Part shown: positions 17,584 through 26,486 of the stretch, piece by piece
Numbering within the stretch: position 1 is the stretch's first letter
Layout of the letters: the number at the start of each line of letters is the position of its first letter
From: Roseateles asaccharophilus
GTDB lineage: Bacteria > Pseudomonadota > Gammaproteobacteria > Burkholderiales > Burkholderiaceae_C
NCBI RefSeq assembly: GCF_004362405.1
Contig: NZ_SNXE01000007.1
Span: 1 to 64,000 of the forward strand
Reading direction: 5' to 3'
DNA: 64,000 nt
Translations under genes and position numbers: made by a program
The notes under the pieces: generated by a model
What the model saw: only the letters and a program-made list of their open reading frames with translations
Databases searched by the model: none
Told to the model about the DNA's origin: nothing

Positions 17584-18534
17584 TCATCGCTCTCTCCAGC
17601 GAAGCAGCCCTGGTGAAAGAACGGCCGCCCAGGTGAACCACCACCGAATACTCGCGACTCGGCGCCACGCTAGGAACAACAAGCCTGGAGCCGCCCAGCG
17701 GCGCCCGCGCCGGATCGACTCGCGAGCCATGGAAACCCGGGCGTCTGCAACCAGTTTCAGAGAGGACCAGACCAAGCGGGTGGGTACTTTGCCCGTTCGC
17801 GCTCGCTCCTCAAGGCGCTCCAGATAAGGAAACAAGCGATCAAAGACACGCGATGAAGACAAGCTAGAGGGCAAGTCAACTCGATAAAGTGCGATGCAAT
17901 AAGAGCCAAATTGAATAGGGGACGTCTCGGCCAACCTAAGCCAAAAGTCAAGGTCTTCGCCGAGAGACTCGCCCTCAGGAAACCAAGTTTCGAAAGATCC
18001 GAAGTACTCGCGACTAATCGCAATAGAGCTAGTATAAAACACCATCCCCGCCCGCAAAATTTCCCCAGGCAGATCCCTAATCTCCCGAAACTCTACTGAT
18101 ATCGGGTGCGGAGCAAATCTATAGCCTGAGACTTGGCGATCAGAAACCCTGACATAGGAACCAGCAAGCACCTTTGCCTCAGGAAACCTAGCAGCAATAT
18201 CACCAAGTGCGGCAAGTGCTTGAGGATGCAAAAGATCATCAGCATCCAAGAAGAGAATCCAAGTGCCAACAGATGCCCGAACTCCGTTGTTCCGCGCGGC
18301 CGAAACACCTGCGTTGGCTTGGCGGATCAGACGGATACGCGGATCTCCTAACGCAATAACACGTGCCGGCCCCTGATCCCGCGAACCATCATCGACAACT
18401 ACGATTTCAAAGTCGCCCGCGCCGACCTGCCCCAAGACAGATTGAAGCGTGGCCACAATAAAGTCTTGCTTGTTATATAGCGGAACGATGATGGACCACT
18501 GTGGCCGTGGCTTCTCAGTGGTAGATCCTTTCAA
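17584..18534 (-). CDS. Glycosyltransferase family 2
   Basis: The 316-residue protein has the GT2 core WSIIVPLYNKQDFIVATLQS, EIVVVDDGSRDQG, NAGVSAARNNGV and the DXD-containing ILFLDADDLLHP, all within the first 110 residues. The start is a TTG at 18534 whose last two bases are part of the TGA of the preceding polymerase gene (TTGA overlap). GGAG lies 7 bases upstream and no other in-frame start precedes the GT2 domain. Codon use is more AT-rich here than in the rhamnose or eps export genes, which suggests acquisition as part of a polymer-specific cassette. Sugar specificity is unknown. Confidence 0.82.
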   Translation of the reverse strand: MKGSTTEKPRPQWSIIVPLYNKQDFIVATLQSVLGQVGAGDFEIVVVDDGSRDQGPARVIALGDPRIRLIRQANAGVSAARNNGVRASVGTWILFLDADDLLHPQALAALGDIAARFPEAKVLAGSYVRVSDRQVSGYRFAPHPISVEFREIRDLPGEILRAGMVFYTSSIAISREYFGSFETWFPEGESLGEDLDFWLRLAETSPIQFGSYCIALYRVDLPSSLSSSRVFDRLFPYLERLEERARTGKVPTRLVWSSLKLVADARVSMARESIRRGRRWAAPGLLFLAWRRVASIRWWFTWAAVLSPGLLRWRER

Positions 18535-19955
18535 GTCGCGCTCCCGGCAATCGATGGTTTGGCCACACTTCGCCCCCCCTCCGGTGCCCCCGCCAAAAGC
18601 ATGAGGAAGACCAAGTGCATCAATGATTCGTTACTTAGTCGTTCCAAGCTGAAAGGCACCTCACTGATACTGCGTATCAGGATCAGCAGAAATAGGCCAA
18701 GAGCGAAACCGTTGTATGCGGCCAAGCGCGTCCAGAGCCGCCGAACCAGCGCTATGAAGTAGGCTGCAAATCCAAGTGCACCCACGAGTCCGGAAGCCGC
18801 CAATACATTGATGTATTGATTGTGGGCATGGAACGCCGCAGGTACTCCAATAAGCATGCGGAAGTAGGGATCCCAGATCGTGGGGCCGTAGCCAAACCAG
18901 ACGTTGCGACTGAAGGTGTCGAGCGCGATGGCCCAAATTTCATTGCGGCCAGTCAGGGTCAGCATATCCCCGCCCGCGCGGGTAGTCAGGAAACGATCCA
19001 CCTGACTCTGCAATAGCCCCGCAGCCAATACCAGCCCTAAGGCTGCGACAAAGAAGCCAACTCCGATCAAGAGCAGTTGAATCCCGTGGCGCCGACGCGG
19101 GTCTGCCAAGGCTTGGCGTAACTGCCCGCGCCGTTCAAGCGCCAACAGCCCCCCCCAGCAAAACAGTCCAGCCAGCCAACTGCTCTTTGACTGTGTCAAA
19201 AACAGACTGATCAGCACCAGCAGGACGGCACAACGCTGCAAAACGCGTCGCTCGAATGGCAGGGTGCGCAGAGCAAGCAGCAAAAGGACACAGAGCGGCC
19301 CCATTGCATTTGGGCTCGCAGCCATCCCCGAGTAGCGCCATGGAAAGGCAGGGATCAAACCGCCCACATAGGGCGCCAGGACCATCTCGCGCCGCACAAA
19401 GAGCATCAGCAAGCTGAGGCAGACAAAGACGAGCAGGGCATTACGACAGACACGAATGGCGGTCCAACCGCCCTTTTCGTCCGTAGTCATTGCTGCCATG
19501 CCAATGATCAGTGAGTAAAGGTATTCGTGTTCGATGCTGGGTCTAGTCCCGAAAGCCGCTGGCAAGGCCACCGTGGCCAGCCAGCAGCATCCGAAGGTCA
19601 GCATCAACCCGATAGGACGCCCAGGCACCCGCGGCTGAAACGCGAAGCGAGCAAGGCGCTCGAACGATGCCGCCAACAGAAAAAGAATCAGGCCGCGCTG
19701 CAACCACTTTGCCCAGCCGGTACCCTCGCTCGCACCACTAGGCATCAAGACCTGAGCATCCGGCAACATCAGATTTCGGCCAGAGCTTGTGGTGTTCGCA
19801 ATCATCACGATCACCATCACGACGGCGAAATAGACCACAAACCCTTGCGGCTTGCGGGTCCCCGCATGCAGCGCCCCCCCCACCGCAAACACCGCCGCCA
19901 CCGCGAACAGCAACGCCGCTCCGATGTAGATGGCATAGAAGACAACGACTTCCAT
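18531..19955 (-). CDS. O-antigen ligase/polymerase family protein (Wzy_C type)
   Basis: This is a 474-residue integral membrane protein with about ten hydrophobic segments. A large periplasmic loop between the later segments contains LTGRNEIWAIALDTFSRN and FHAHNQYINVLAASGLVGALGF, the Wzy_C signature with the conserved RxxxW and HNxxL elements. Proteins of this family polymerise lipid-linked repeat units (Wzy) or ligate polymer to lipid A (WaaL). With a flippase gene 6 bases upstream and Wza/Wzc-like genes in the same operon, a Wzy-type polymerase role is the better guess. Its stop overlaps the following glycosyltransferase start. Confidence 0.82.
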   Translation of the reverse strand: MEVVVFYAIYIGAALLFAVAAVFAVGGALHAGTRKPQGFVVYFAVVMVIVMIANTTSSGRNLMLPDAQVLMPSGASEGTGWAKWLQRGLILFLLAASFERLARFAFQPRVPGRPIGLMLTFGCCWLATVALPAAFGTRPSIEHEYLYSLIIGMAAMTTDEKGGWTAIRVCRNALLVFVCLSLLMLFVRREMVLAPYVGGLIPAFPWRYSGMAASPNAMGPLCVLLLLALRTLPFERRVLQRCAVLLVLISLFLTQSKSSWLAGLFCWGGLLALERRGQLRQALADPRRRHGIQLLLIGVGFFVAALGLVLAAGLLQSQVDRFLTTRAGGDMLTLTGRNEIWAIALDTFSRNVWFGYGPTIWDPYFRMLIGVPAAFHAHNQYINVLAASGLVGALGFAAYFIALVRRLWTRLAAYNGFALGLFLLILIRSISEVPFSLERLSNESLMHLVFLMLLAGAPEGGRSVAKPSIAGSAT

Positions 19956-19961
19956 GATCGG

Positions 19962-21476
19962 TCAAACCTCCTTCGCGCCCAGGCCGGCACGCGCCGCCCA
20001 GGCCTGGCCGAAGGCCGAGGCCTTGGGCATGAAACGTTGCAACAGACTCAGCGCCGGCGCACCCAGCAGGCGCGGCCACACCAGCAGGAGCAGGGCCCAG
20101 GCCAGCAGGCCGGTGGCCACCTGGGCACCGCCCCACAGCCAGGGCCAGGTCTGCAGCCAGGGCGCCAGGGCCTGTTGCACAGCCACGGCCGGCAGCAGCA
20201 CGGCCAGCAGCATGGCCAGGGTGCGCCAGGCCAGCTGGCCCAAGGCAGCAGCCCCCAGGCCCAGTGCGTGCGCCGCGGGCAGCAGCATGAGCGCATAGCG
20301 CAGCCAGAACACCGCCGCGGCCACCAGGGCCACCCAGGCCACACCGCGCCCGCAAGCCCATAGAAGGGCGGGCACGGCCAGGGCCAGCAGGGGCAGCTGC
20401 AGGCCCACTTCCAGCCATTTGCGCCCGGTGTTCCAGAGCACGGGCGTGCTCAGGGCCCAGGCCAGGTAGGCCGGCATGCCCAGGGCCAGGGCGCTGAAGA
20501 CGGGGCCGCTTTCGGCCCAGCGCTGGCCGTAGAGCACGGCAATGATCTGCGGGCCGCTCAGGGCCAGCAGGGCAAAGAGGGGGGCCAGCACGATCCAGAT
20601 GAAGCTCTGCACTTCCAGGTAGCCGCGGGCCATGCGCGGCCGGTCGTCCTGCAGCCGGGCGCCGGTGGCCAGAAAGGCGGGCTGCAGGGCGGAGATCAGC
20701 AGGCCGTTGGGCACGGTGGCCAGGTTGTAGCCCACGGCGTATAGCCCGGTGCTCTGGGCGCCGGCCAGGCGGCCCAGCAGCAGGCGGTCGAGGTTGGTAA
20801 GAGCCCAGTTGCACAGATTGGTGAGCAGCACGGTGGCGCCCACGTCGAGGTACTCGCGCGGGCGTTCGATGCGCAGCAGGGGCCGCAGGGCATGGGGCCG
20901 GGCGCGGTAGGACAGCAGCAGACCCAGGGCGGCCTGCAGCACCCAGGCGGCCACCAGGGCCCAGACGCCCTGCCCCCAGGCGGCCAGAGGCAGGCCCACC
21001 AGGCCATAGGCCAGGGCGTAGCTGAGCAGCTGGATCTTGGCCAGGGCCTTGAACCGGAGTTCACGCCGCAGCAGATTGGTGGCGGTAGCCGCCATGCCGT
21101 TGAGCAGGCAGCACAGGCCCAGCCAGCGCATGACCTCGGCCACACGGGGGTCGCGCAGCCATTCGCCCATGAGGCCGGCGCCCAGGATCATGAGCAGCAG
21201 GCCCGCCAGGCCGCTGAGGCATTGCCAGGTGAAGACGAAGCGGATGACGCGCTCGTCGATCTGGGGCTTTTGCATCAGGCTCCAGCCCAGGCCCACCTCG
21301 GACATGAAGGTGGCGACCAGCAGGCCGATGGTGGCCAGGGCAAACAGGCCGTAGGCCTCGGGGCCGAGCAGGCGGGCGATGGCGATGTTGACCAGCAGCT
21401 GCAGCGCAAACTTGCCCACGCTGCTGATCAGCCCCCACTTGGCGGCCGAGACACTCTGGCGCGCCAGCTCGCTCAT
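19962..21476 (-). CDS. Oligosaccharide flippase (Wzx-like, MOP superfamily)
   Basis: The predicted 504-residue polytopic protein has about 12-14 hydrophobic helices. It starts MSELARQSVSAAKWGLISSV and continues into VNIAIARLLGPEAYGLFALA, the characteristic N-terminal repeat of polysaccharide-type MOP flippases. It should flip undecaprenyl-diphosphate-linked repeat units across the inner membrane. ATG 21476 is preferred over an upstream ATG at 21635: the extension is Pro/Arg/Cys-rich and overlaps epsI. It belongs to the eps operon, 46 bases after epsI and 6 bases before the polymerase gene. Confidence 0.88.
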   Translation of the reverse strand: MSELARQSVSAAKWGLISSVGKFALQLLVNIAIARLLGPEAYGLFALATIGLLVATFMSEVGLGWSLMQKPQIDERVIRFVFTWQCLSGLAGLLLMILGAGLMGEWLRDPRVAEVMRWLGLCCLLNGMAATATNLLRRELRFKALAKIQLLSYALAYGLVGLPLAAWGQGVWALVAAWVLQAALGLLLSYRARPHALRPLLRIERPREYLDVGATVLLTNLCNWALTNLDRLLLGRLAGAQSTGLYAVGYNLATVPNGLLISALQPAFLATGARLQDDRPRMARGYLEVQSFIWIVLAPLFALLALSGPQIIAVLYGQRWAESGPVFSALALGMPAYLAWALSTPVLWNTGRKWLEVGLQLPLLALAVPALLWACGRGVAWVALVAAAVFWLRYALMLLPAAHALGLGAAALGQLAWRTLAMLLAVLLPAVAVQQALAPWLQTWPWLWGGAQVATGLLAWALLLLVWPRLLGAPALSLLQRFMPKASAFGQAWAARAGLGAKEV

Positions 21477-21522
21477 GCGCGCGCCGGGGCCGCCGCTCGC
21501 CGCGGGCAGGGTCTCATGGGCT

Positions 21523-22275
21523 TCAGCTCCGCGGTGCCAAGCGGCCGAACACGCGCGCGGCAGCGTCGGGGGCCAGGGCCTGGGCCAGCTCCTGGACATA
21601 GCGCTGCTGCAGCTGCAGGGCCCTGCCGGTGTCACGGTCGATGGAGGAGACGCGGATGAGCATGCCGTCGGGGATCAGGCCGCGCACGCCATAGCGCAGC
21701 TGGGCCAGCTTCTGCTGGCTGGCGGAGGTGACGATCTGGTCGCCCACCACCACCCAGTAGGTGATGGGCTCATGGCGATCACCCAGGGCCGACTCCAGCT
21801 GACGCACGGGCAGCTCGGCCCCGGCGCCCAGCGGGAGCTGGGTGGGACGGTTGCTGCGAATCTGGAAACCCTGCGCGGGGTAGCAGACTTCGGGGCGGTG
21901 CAGGCGGGTGCCGTCGGACTGGTCACCGCCATAGGCCACGGAGAGCATGATGCGCTGGCCCGTGCTGCGGTCAACATAGGTGCGGCTGAGGACCTGGTTG
22001 TAGATTTTGTCCAGGCGTGCCTGAACATCGGGCGCCGGCAGCACCACGGGCATATGGGGGTCGATCTCCCATTTGCCGAACTGCTTGGGGAAGAGCTGCT
22101 CCAGATCGGGCTTGCCCACCCGGTCGGCCACATGCACGGTGGGCTTCATCCACACGGCACCCGCAGCGCCGACCAGCATGCAGGCGGCGATGAGGGCCAC
22201 GACCGCCGGCTTGAGCCGGCTGGGCGCGGCTGCGCTGCTGCTTGCCACGGTTGTCTTGCTTGCCTGCGCTGTCAT
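21523..22275 (-). CDS. epsI: Exosortase B-associated EpsI-family protein
   Basis: EpsI-family proteins accompany exosortases in exopolysaccharide loci; their biochemical role is unsettled. The 250-residue protein has an N-terminal membrane anchor (residues about 22-41), then FGKWEID, YVDRSTGQRIMLSVAYGG and the family hallmark LHRPEVCYPAQGF with conserved His and Cys. The C-terminal part (YVQELAQALAPDAAARVFGR) is typical of the XrtB-linked version. Start and xrtB stop overlap as ATGA (22272-22275), so translation is coupled to the exosortase. Confidence 0.92.
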   Translation of the reverse strand: MTAQASKTTVASSSAAAPSRLKPAVVALIAACMLVGAAGAVWMKPTVHVADRVGKPDLEQLFPKQFGKWEIDPHMPVVLPAPDVQARLDKIYNQVLSRTYVDRSTGQRIMLSVAYGGDQSDGTRLHRPEVCYPAQGFQIRSNRPTQLPLGAGAELPVRQLESALGDRHEPITYWVVVGDQIVTSASQQKLAQLRYGVRGLIPDGMLIRVSSIDRDTGRALQLQQRYVQELAQALAPDAAARVFGRLAPRS

Positions 22276-23174
22276 TTCGCCACGCGCTCCCGGGGCCAGA
22301 TGAGATTGAGCAGCTTGTCCACCACAAACATGAGCAGCAGGGCCACGATGAAGAGCACCATGCCGGCGAAGCCGTGGATGAAGCCCTGACCGGCCTCGTC
22401 ACCGAAGTGGTAGGTCACCAGCACCAGGATCATGACCCGCACCACATTGGCGACAAAGGAGATGGGAATGAGCAGCACGGCCAGCGTGATGTTGCGCCCC
22501 ACCGAGGTGTAGTTCATGAGCTTCATGTACAACATGCCCAGGGCTTCGAGCGTGAACATGGAGTTGAGGCCGGCACAGGCGTCGGCCACCAGCAGCTGGT
22601 AGGGGCCTACAGTGAGGATGACACCGGCCCGGCCCACGGGATAGCCGGTCACATAGAGGATGTTGGAGGCCACGGCGGACACGGCGGACTTGAGCGGCGT
22701 GGTCAGGGCCGTCACCAGCACCTCGGGCAGCGGCACCATGAAGAGCATGAAGAAGAGCGGGAACCACACTGCCTTCAGGGCACGCGTGCCCAGCAGCAGG
22801 AGCACCATGGCGGCCAGCAGAAAAATCTGGGCCAGGATCTCCAGCATCAGAATGCCCTGGGAGCGCCCGAAGGCGAAACTGGCGCAGCCCAGCAGCAGCA
22901 GGGGAAGGCCCAGACCGTAGCTGGGGCGCACCGGCGCGCTCCACAGGGCGCCGCGCTGCTGATACAGCAGCCAGCAGCTCACCGCCAGGATGATGGGGCC
23001 GTGGCCCTGCTCGTCCGACACCCAGACGGTGCGCGAGAGGTCGAGGTAGCTGGGCAAGAACACGGCCAAGTAGGCCAGGGCCAGCACGAGCAGGCAGCCG
23101 ATGTCGGCACGGCTGGGCGCGAAGGCTTGCGGCGGCGCCGTGGCGTCCACACGATCAGGCTGGGCTGCCATCAT
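22272..23174 (-). CDS. xrtB: Exosortase B
   Basis: Exosortases are multipass membrane cysteine proteases/transpeptidases that recognise PEP-CTERM tails and process the tagged proteins in step with exopolysaccharide export. The 300-residue protein has about eight hydrophobic segments and all three catalytic landmarks: Cys200 in VADACAGLNSM, Arg246 in NVVRVMILV and His267 in FIHGFAGM. Operon context (epsD-E-F-G upstream, epsI overlapping downstream) matches the XrtB class described in Methylobacillus-type eps loci. A probable substrate with a PEP-CTERM tail lies in this window at 62,669-63,724. Two adjacent ATG codons (23174 and 23171) could both serve as start. Confidence 0.95.
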   Translation of the reverse strand: MMAAQPDRVDATAPPQAFAPSRADIGCLLVLALAYLAVFLPSYLDLSRTVWVSDEQGHGPIILAVSCWLLYQQRGALWSAPVRPSYGLGLPLLLLGCASFAFGRSQGILMLEILAQIFLLAAMVLLLLGTRALKAVWFPLFFMLFMVPLPEVLVTALTTPLKSAVSAVASNILYVTGYPVGRAGVILTVGPYQLLVADACAGLNSMFTLEALGMLYMKLMNYTSVGRNITLAVLLIPISFVANVVRVMILVLVTYHFGDEAGQGFIHGFAGMVLFIVALLLMFVVDKLLNLIWPRERVAK

Positions 23175-23187
23175 GGTCTACATTCGT

Positions 23188-24072
23188 TCAGCTGTGGTCG
23201 TTGAAGACGGCGCCGGTGACGTTGACACCGGCATCCTGCATGGACCGCACCAGGTGGCGCACGCCATCGAGGGTGGAGGCATCACGCCGGGCCAGGGGCA
23301 GCGCGGCACCGCAGCGGTTGGCGACGACCAGGGCATCGGCCCCTTGGTCGGCGGCGGGGGTGTCCACGATGACGTAATCGAACTTGCCGATGAGCTCTCG
23401 CATGAGCAGGCCGAAGGCCGGGCGCTCAATCAGCTCCAGCGGGTTGGGCGGCACGGCGCCCACCGGCAGCACGAAGAGACCGGGCACGGCGGTAACGGTC
23501 TGAACCAGGCGGCCCGTAGCGCGTCCCGCCAGGATGCCGGACAGGCCGACATCGTTGCTCACCGTGAAGAGCTCATGCAGGCGCGGGCTGCGCATATCGG
23601 CATCCACCAGCAGGGTGCGTCCGCCCAGCTGTGCCAAGCAAACAGCCAGATTGGCCGCCACAAAGCTTTTGCCGTCGCCACGGTTGGCACTGACCACCGC
23701 GAGGGCCTGTCGAGTCGACTGCCCCTCGGGGAAGACGCGCATGATGACTTGGCTGCGCAGCGCACGGAAAAACTCGGCCTGCGGGCCATAGGGCTGGTTC
23801 AGGGTGACGAGGTCGGCGTGCGCAGACTCCTTGCCAAGAGCGGCCGGATAGTGGAACTGCTGGGCCAGGGCAAACATCACATCGTCGGCACTGGCAAAGC
23901 CCAGGGCGATGGCGGCCTCGCCGAAGCGGACATTCTTCTCCTGCTGGTAGGCCAGCACGCGGGCCACCTGGTCCGCGGAGAGATTGCGGGTCTCGGCAAT
24001 GATGGCCCCGATGGAGCGATCGTGGACAGCCGGCTGCTCGACAGCGGCGGCTGCAGGGGTCGCGTCAGACAT
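23188..24072 (-). CDS. epsG: Chain-length determinant tyrosine kinase EpsG (BY-kinase domain)
   Basis: This stand-alone cytoplasmic bacterial tyrosine kinase of 294 residues corresponds to the Wzc C-terminal domain. It has the Walker A-type motif ANRGDGKSFVAANLA, the Walker A' LLVDADMRSPRLHELF, and the Walker B YVIVDTPA. An N-terminal GSPII_E/MshEN-like segment (GAIIAETRNLSADQVARVLAYQ) precedes the kinase. The C-terminus lacks the usual Tyr cluster, ending VTGAVFNDHS, as is common in EpsG proteins. It should pair with the membrane protein EpsF encoded 33 bases upstream and control polymer length by phosphorylation cycling. Confidence 0.92.
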   Translation of the reverse strand: MSDATPAAAAVEQPAVHDRSIGAIIAETRNLSADQVARVLAYQQEKNVRFGEAAIALGFASADDVMFALAQQFHYPAALGKESAHADLVTLNQPYGPQAEFFRALRSQVIMRVFPEGQSTRQALAVVSANRGDGKSFVAANLAVCLAQLGGRTLLVDADMRSPRLHELFTVSNDVGLSGILAGRATGRLVQTVTAVPGLFVLPVGAVPPNPLELIERPAFGLLMRELIGKFDYVIVDTPAADQGADALVVANRCGAALPLARRDASTLDGVRHLVRSMQDAGVNVTGAVFNDHS

Positions 24073-24105
24073 TCTTGTTCTCCAGTCTCAGCACTATCGC
24101 AATGC

Positions 24106-25533
24106 TCACTTGGCGGGCTGCTGGGCCGCACCGCCGCCCAGCAAGCGCTTCTGGGCAGCTGCCACGGCCAAGCGACCGGACTTGCCGCTGGCGTGGCCCG
24201 GCAGCACGCCGAGCACTGGAATGCCGAGGCCTTCCTGCAGATCATCCACGCAGCGGGCGCGACGGTCGGCCAGCTCGCGGGCAAAGGCGAGCAGCACGCC
24301 CAGCAGCAAGCCACCCACCACGCCCAGCACCAGGTTGAGCAGCAGGATGGGGGATGAGGGTGTGAGCGGGGGCACGGCCGTGCTGAGCTCGTTGACATTG
24401 CTCTGGGTGGCCTGGCTCTCCAGGCTGCTCTGGTTCAGGCGCTGCAGGATCAGGTCGTAGGCGCGCTGGTTGTGCTCCACATCGCGCTGGAGCACGGCCA
24501 CATCGTCGCGAACCTGCTTCAGGTGCAGCACCTTCTGGCGCTGGGCATCGAGCTCGGCACGCAGCTTGGCCTCGCGCTGCGTGTTGATGGTGCTGGTCAC
24601 GCCCACGCCGCCGGCCACGCGGCGACTTTCCTCGGCGATCTTGGTGCGCAGCTCCTCGATATTGGCGCGCAACTCGATGACCTGGGGGTGGCGATCGCCC
24701 AAGCGGGCATTGAGCTCCTGCAGGCGGGCCTCCTGGCGCGACAGGTCGGAGCGCAGGCCGCCCACGATGGGGCTGTTCAGGACCTCGGGCAGGCGATCAC
24801 CGGCGGTGCCGGTGGCTTGGGCGTTGCGGCTGTTGGACTCGGCCGACAGGGCCTGCATGGCCACCAGCTGCGAGGACAGCTCATTCAGGCGAGCCGTCTC
24901 GACGTCCAGGCGCTCATCGGAATTGACGATGCCCTTCTCGTTCTGGAAAGCACTGAGTTTGGCCTGGGCGGCTTCAAGCGCTTCGCGGGCTTCCTTGGCG
25001 CGGGTGTCGAAGAAGCTGCTGTACTGGCGCGCGGGGTCGACCTTGAGCTCGACCGATGTGGCCAGATAGGCTTTGACGAAGGCATTGGCCATGGCGGCCG
25101 CGAACTGTGGATCCTGGGCCTTGTAGGCCACCGAGATCACGTTCGATTCCTTGGACGGCTTGACATCCATGTTCTTCTGGATGTTTCCGGCCAGCCAAGC
25201 CTCGATATTGCCCTGCCCCTTGGTGGCTTCCTGCCACTGCTCGCGGATCGCGGGCAGCTCGGTGAGCCTGAGCATGCGCACCACCTTCTGGGCCACGCGC
25301 TCGCTCTGGATGATGTCCACCTGGGTGGCCATAAAGGCTGGCGTCACCAGGGAAGGGTAGCCCATGGCCGTGAAAGGATCGGGCTTGCTGTCCACCACGA
25401 CGCTGGCCACGGCGGTGTACTGCTTGGGCAGCACCAGACTCAGCACAATGGCCAGGGCCAGCACGCCGCCGAACACATAGGCGATCAGGCGCCAGCGAGC
25501 GCGCAGGATGGAGAGAAACTGTGTGAAGGTCAT
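24106..25533 (-). CDS. epsF: Chain-length determinant protein EpsF (Wzz/PCP type)
   Basis: This 475-residue inner-membrane co-polymerase controls chain length and links the polymerase to the outer-membrane pore. It has the Wzz N-terminal segment with TM1 (about residues 14-35) ending LVLPKQYTAVASVVVDSKPD, then a long periplasmic coiled-coil region (about 170-400, rich in Glu/Ala/Leu/Arg). TM2 lies near residues 408-430 (LLLNLVLGVVGGLLLGVLLA). There is no fused kinase; EpsG supplies it. The operon order epsE-epsF-epsG is conserved in exosortase loci. Confidence 0.93.
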   Translation of the reverse strand: MTFTQFLSILRARWRLIAYVFGGVLALAIVLSLVLPKQYTAVASVVVDSKPDPFTAMGYPSLVTPAFMATQVDIIQSERVAQKVVRMLRLTELPAIREQWQEATKGQGNIEAWLAGNIQKNMDVKPSKESNVISVAYKAQDPQFAAAMANAFVKAYLATSVELKVDPARQYSSFFDTRAKEAREALEAAQAKLSAFQNEKGIVNSDERLDVETARLNELSSQLVAMQALSAESNSRNAQATGTAGDRLPEVLNSPIVGGLRSDLSRQEARLQELNARLGDRHPQVIELRANIEELRTKIAEESRRVAGGVGVTSTINTQREAKLRAELDAQRQKVLHLKQVRDDVAVLQRDVEHNQRAYDLILQRLNQSSLESQATQSNVNELSTAVPPLTPSSPILLLNLVLGVVGGLLLGVLLAFARELADRRARCVDDLQEGLGIPVLGVLPGHASGKSGRLAVAAAQKRLLGGGAAQQPAK

Positions 25534-25551
25534 TGACTCACCTTTGCCTGG

Positions 25552-26445
25552 TTAGAACAGGCTCTCGCGCACATAGACCACGTCGCCGTCCTTGAGCGCC
25601 TCGTCCATGGCGGGCTGCAGGATCTGCACCTTGCCGCTGGCGTCCTTGCGGTGCACGCGTATGCCCTTCTCGGTGCCGCGCTGGGTCAGGCCGCCGCCGC
25701 TGGCCAGGCTTTGCATCAGGGTCATGCCGCGCTCCAGGCGCATGGCGCCGGGGCGCTGCACCTCGCCGTAGATGTAGACGGTGGGCGCGCGGTCCACCCA
25801 GAGCACATCGCCGTTGAGCACCACGATGTCCTGGCCGCGTCCGCCGGGAGCGAAGACGCCGGGCAGGTCGATCTCCACCCGGTAGGGCTGGCCGCCCCGG
25901 ATGCCGCTGAGCACCAAGATCTCGGCGCCGTTGGCGGCCACGCCGCCGGCATTGGCCAGCAGATCGGTCAGGCGGGTGTCGGCCACTTCAAGCGGGTAGC
26001 GGCCGGGGCGGTTGACATAGCCCAGCACGCTGGCCTGGTTGCCCTTGACCTGCATGACCACCAGGGTGACCTGGGGCTGCTTGACGAAGTTGCCGCTGCG
26101 CAGGCCCTCGGCAATCATGCGCTCGGCCTGGCTGATGCTGGCCCCGCCCACGCGCACCGTGCCCAGCAGGGGGAAGGAGATGAAGCCGTTCTCGCCCACC
26201 CGGGTTTCCAGGCTGAGATCGGGGTTCTGATAGACGCTGATGCGGATCACGTCGCCGGCACCCAGGCGGTACTCGGCGGCGGCGCCGCTGACACTGCCCA
26301 CGGCGGCAGGCTGGCCGGCCTGGGGCGCCTGGGCCTGGGCGGCCGTGCCGGTGGCCAACAGGGCCAGGCCCAGAAGCACACCGGCCGAGGCCTGCTGCAG
26401 CGCACGGGCCGCGATATGCGGAAGGCGGCGAAGGGAGGTGCTCAT
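25552..26445 (-). CDS. epsE: Polysaccharide export protein EpsE (Wza/OPX family)
   Basis: EpsE is predicted to form or plug the outer-membrane/periplasmic export channel. The 297-residue protein has a signal peptide (LGLALLATGTAAQAQ), a poly-export domain starting YRLGAGDVIRISVYQNPDLS, and two SLBB-like repeats (GQVKGNQASVLGYVNRPG-like and APTVYIYGEVQRPGAMRLE). No lipobox is evident, unlike E. coli Wza. I start at ATG 26445, which has GGAG 6 bases upstream; an in-frame ATG at 26484 would add 13 residues before the signal peptide. It lies 41 bases after epsD. Confidence 0.92.
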   Translation of the reverse strand: MSTSLRRLPHIAARALQQASAGVLLGLALLATGTAAQAQAPQAGQPAAVGSVSGAAAEYRLGAGDVIRISVYQNPDLSLETRVGENGFISFPLLGTVRVGGASISQAERMIAEGLRSGNFVKQPQVTLVVMQVKGNQASVLGYVNRPGRYPLEVADTRLTDLLANAGGVAANGAEILVLSGIRGGQPYRVEIDLPGVFAPGGRGQDIVVLNGDVLWVDRAPTVYIYGEVQRPGAMRLERGMTLMQSLASGGGLTQRGTEKGIRVHRKDASGKVQILQPAMDEALKDGDVVYVRESLF

Positions 26446-26486
26446 CGTGCGCTCCAGGGTCGTCAGCGTCTTCGTCATCATCATCT

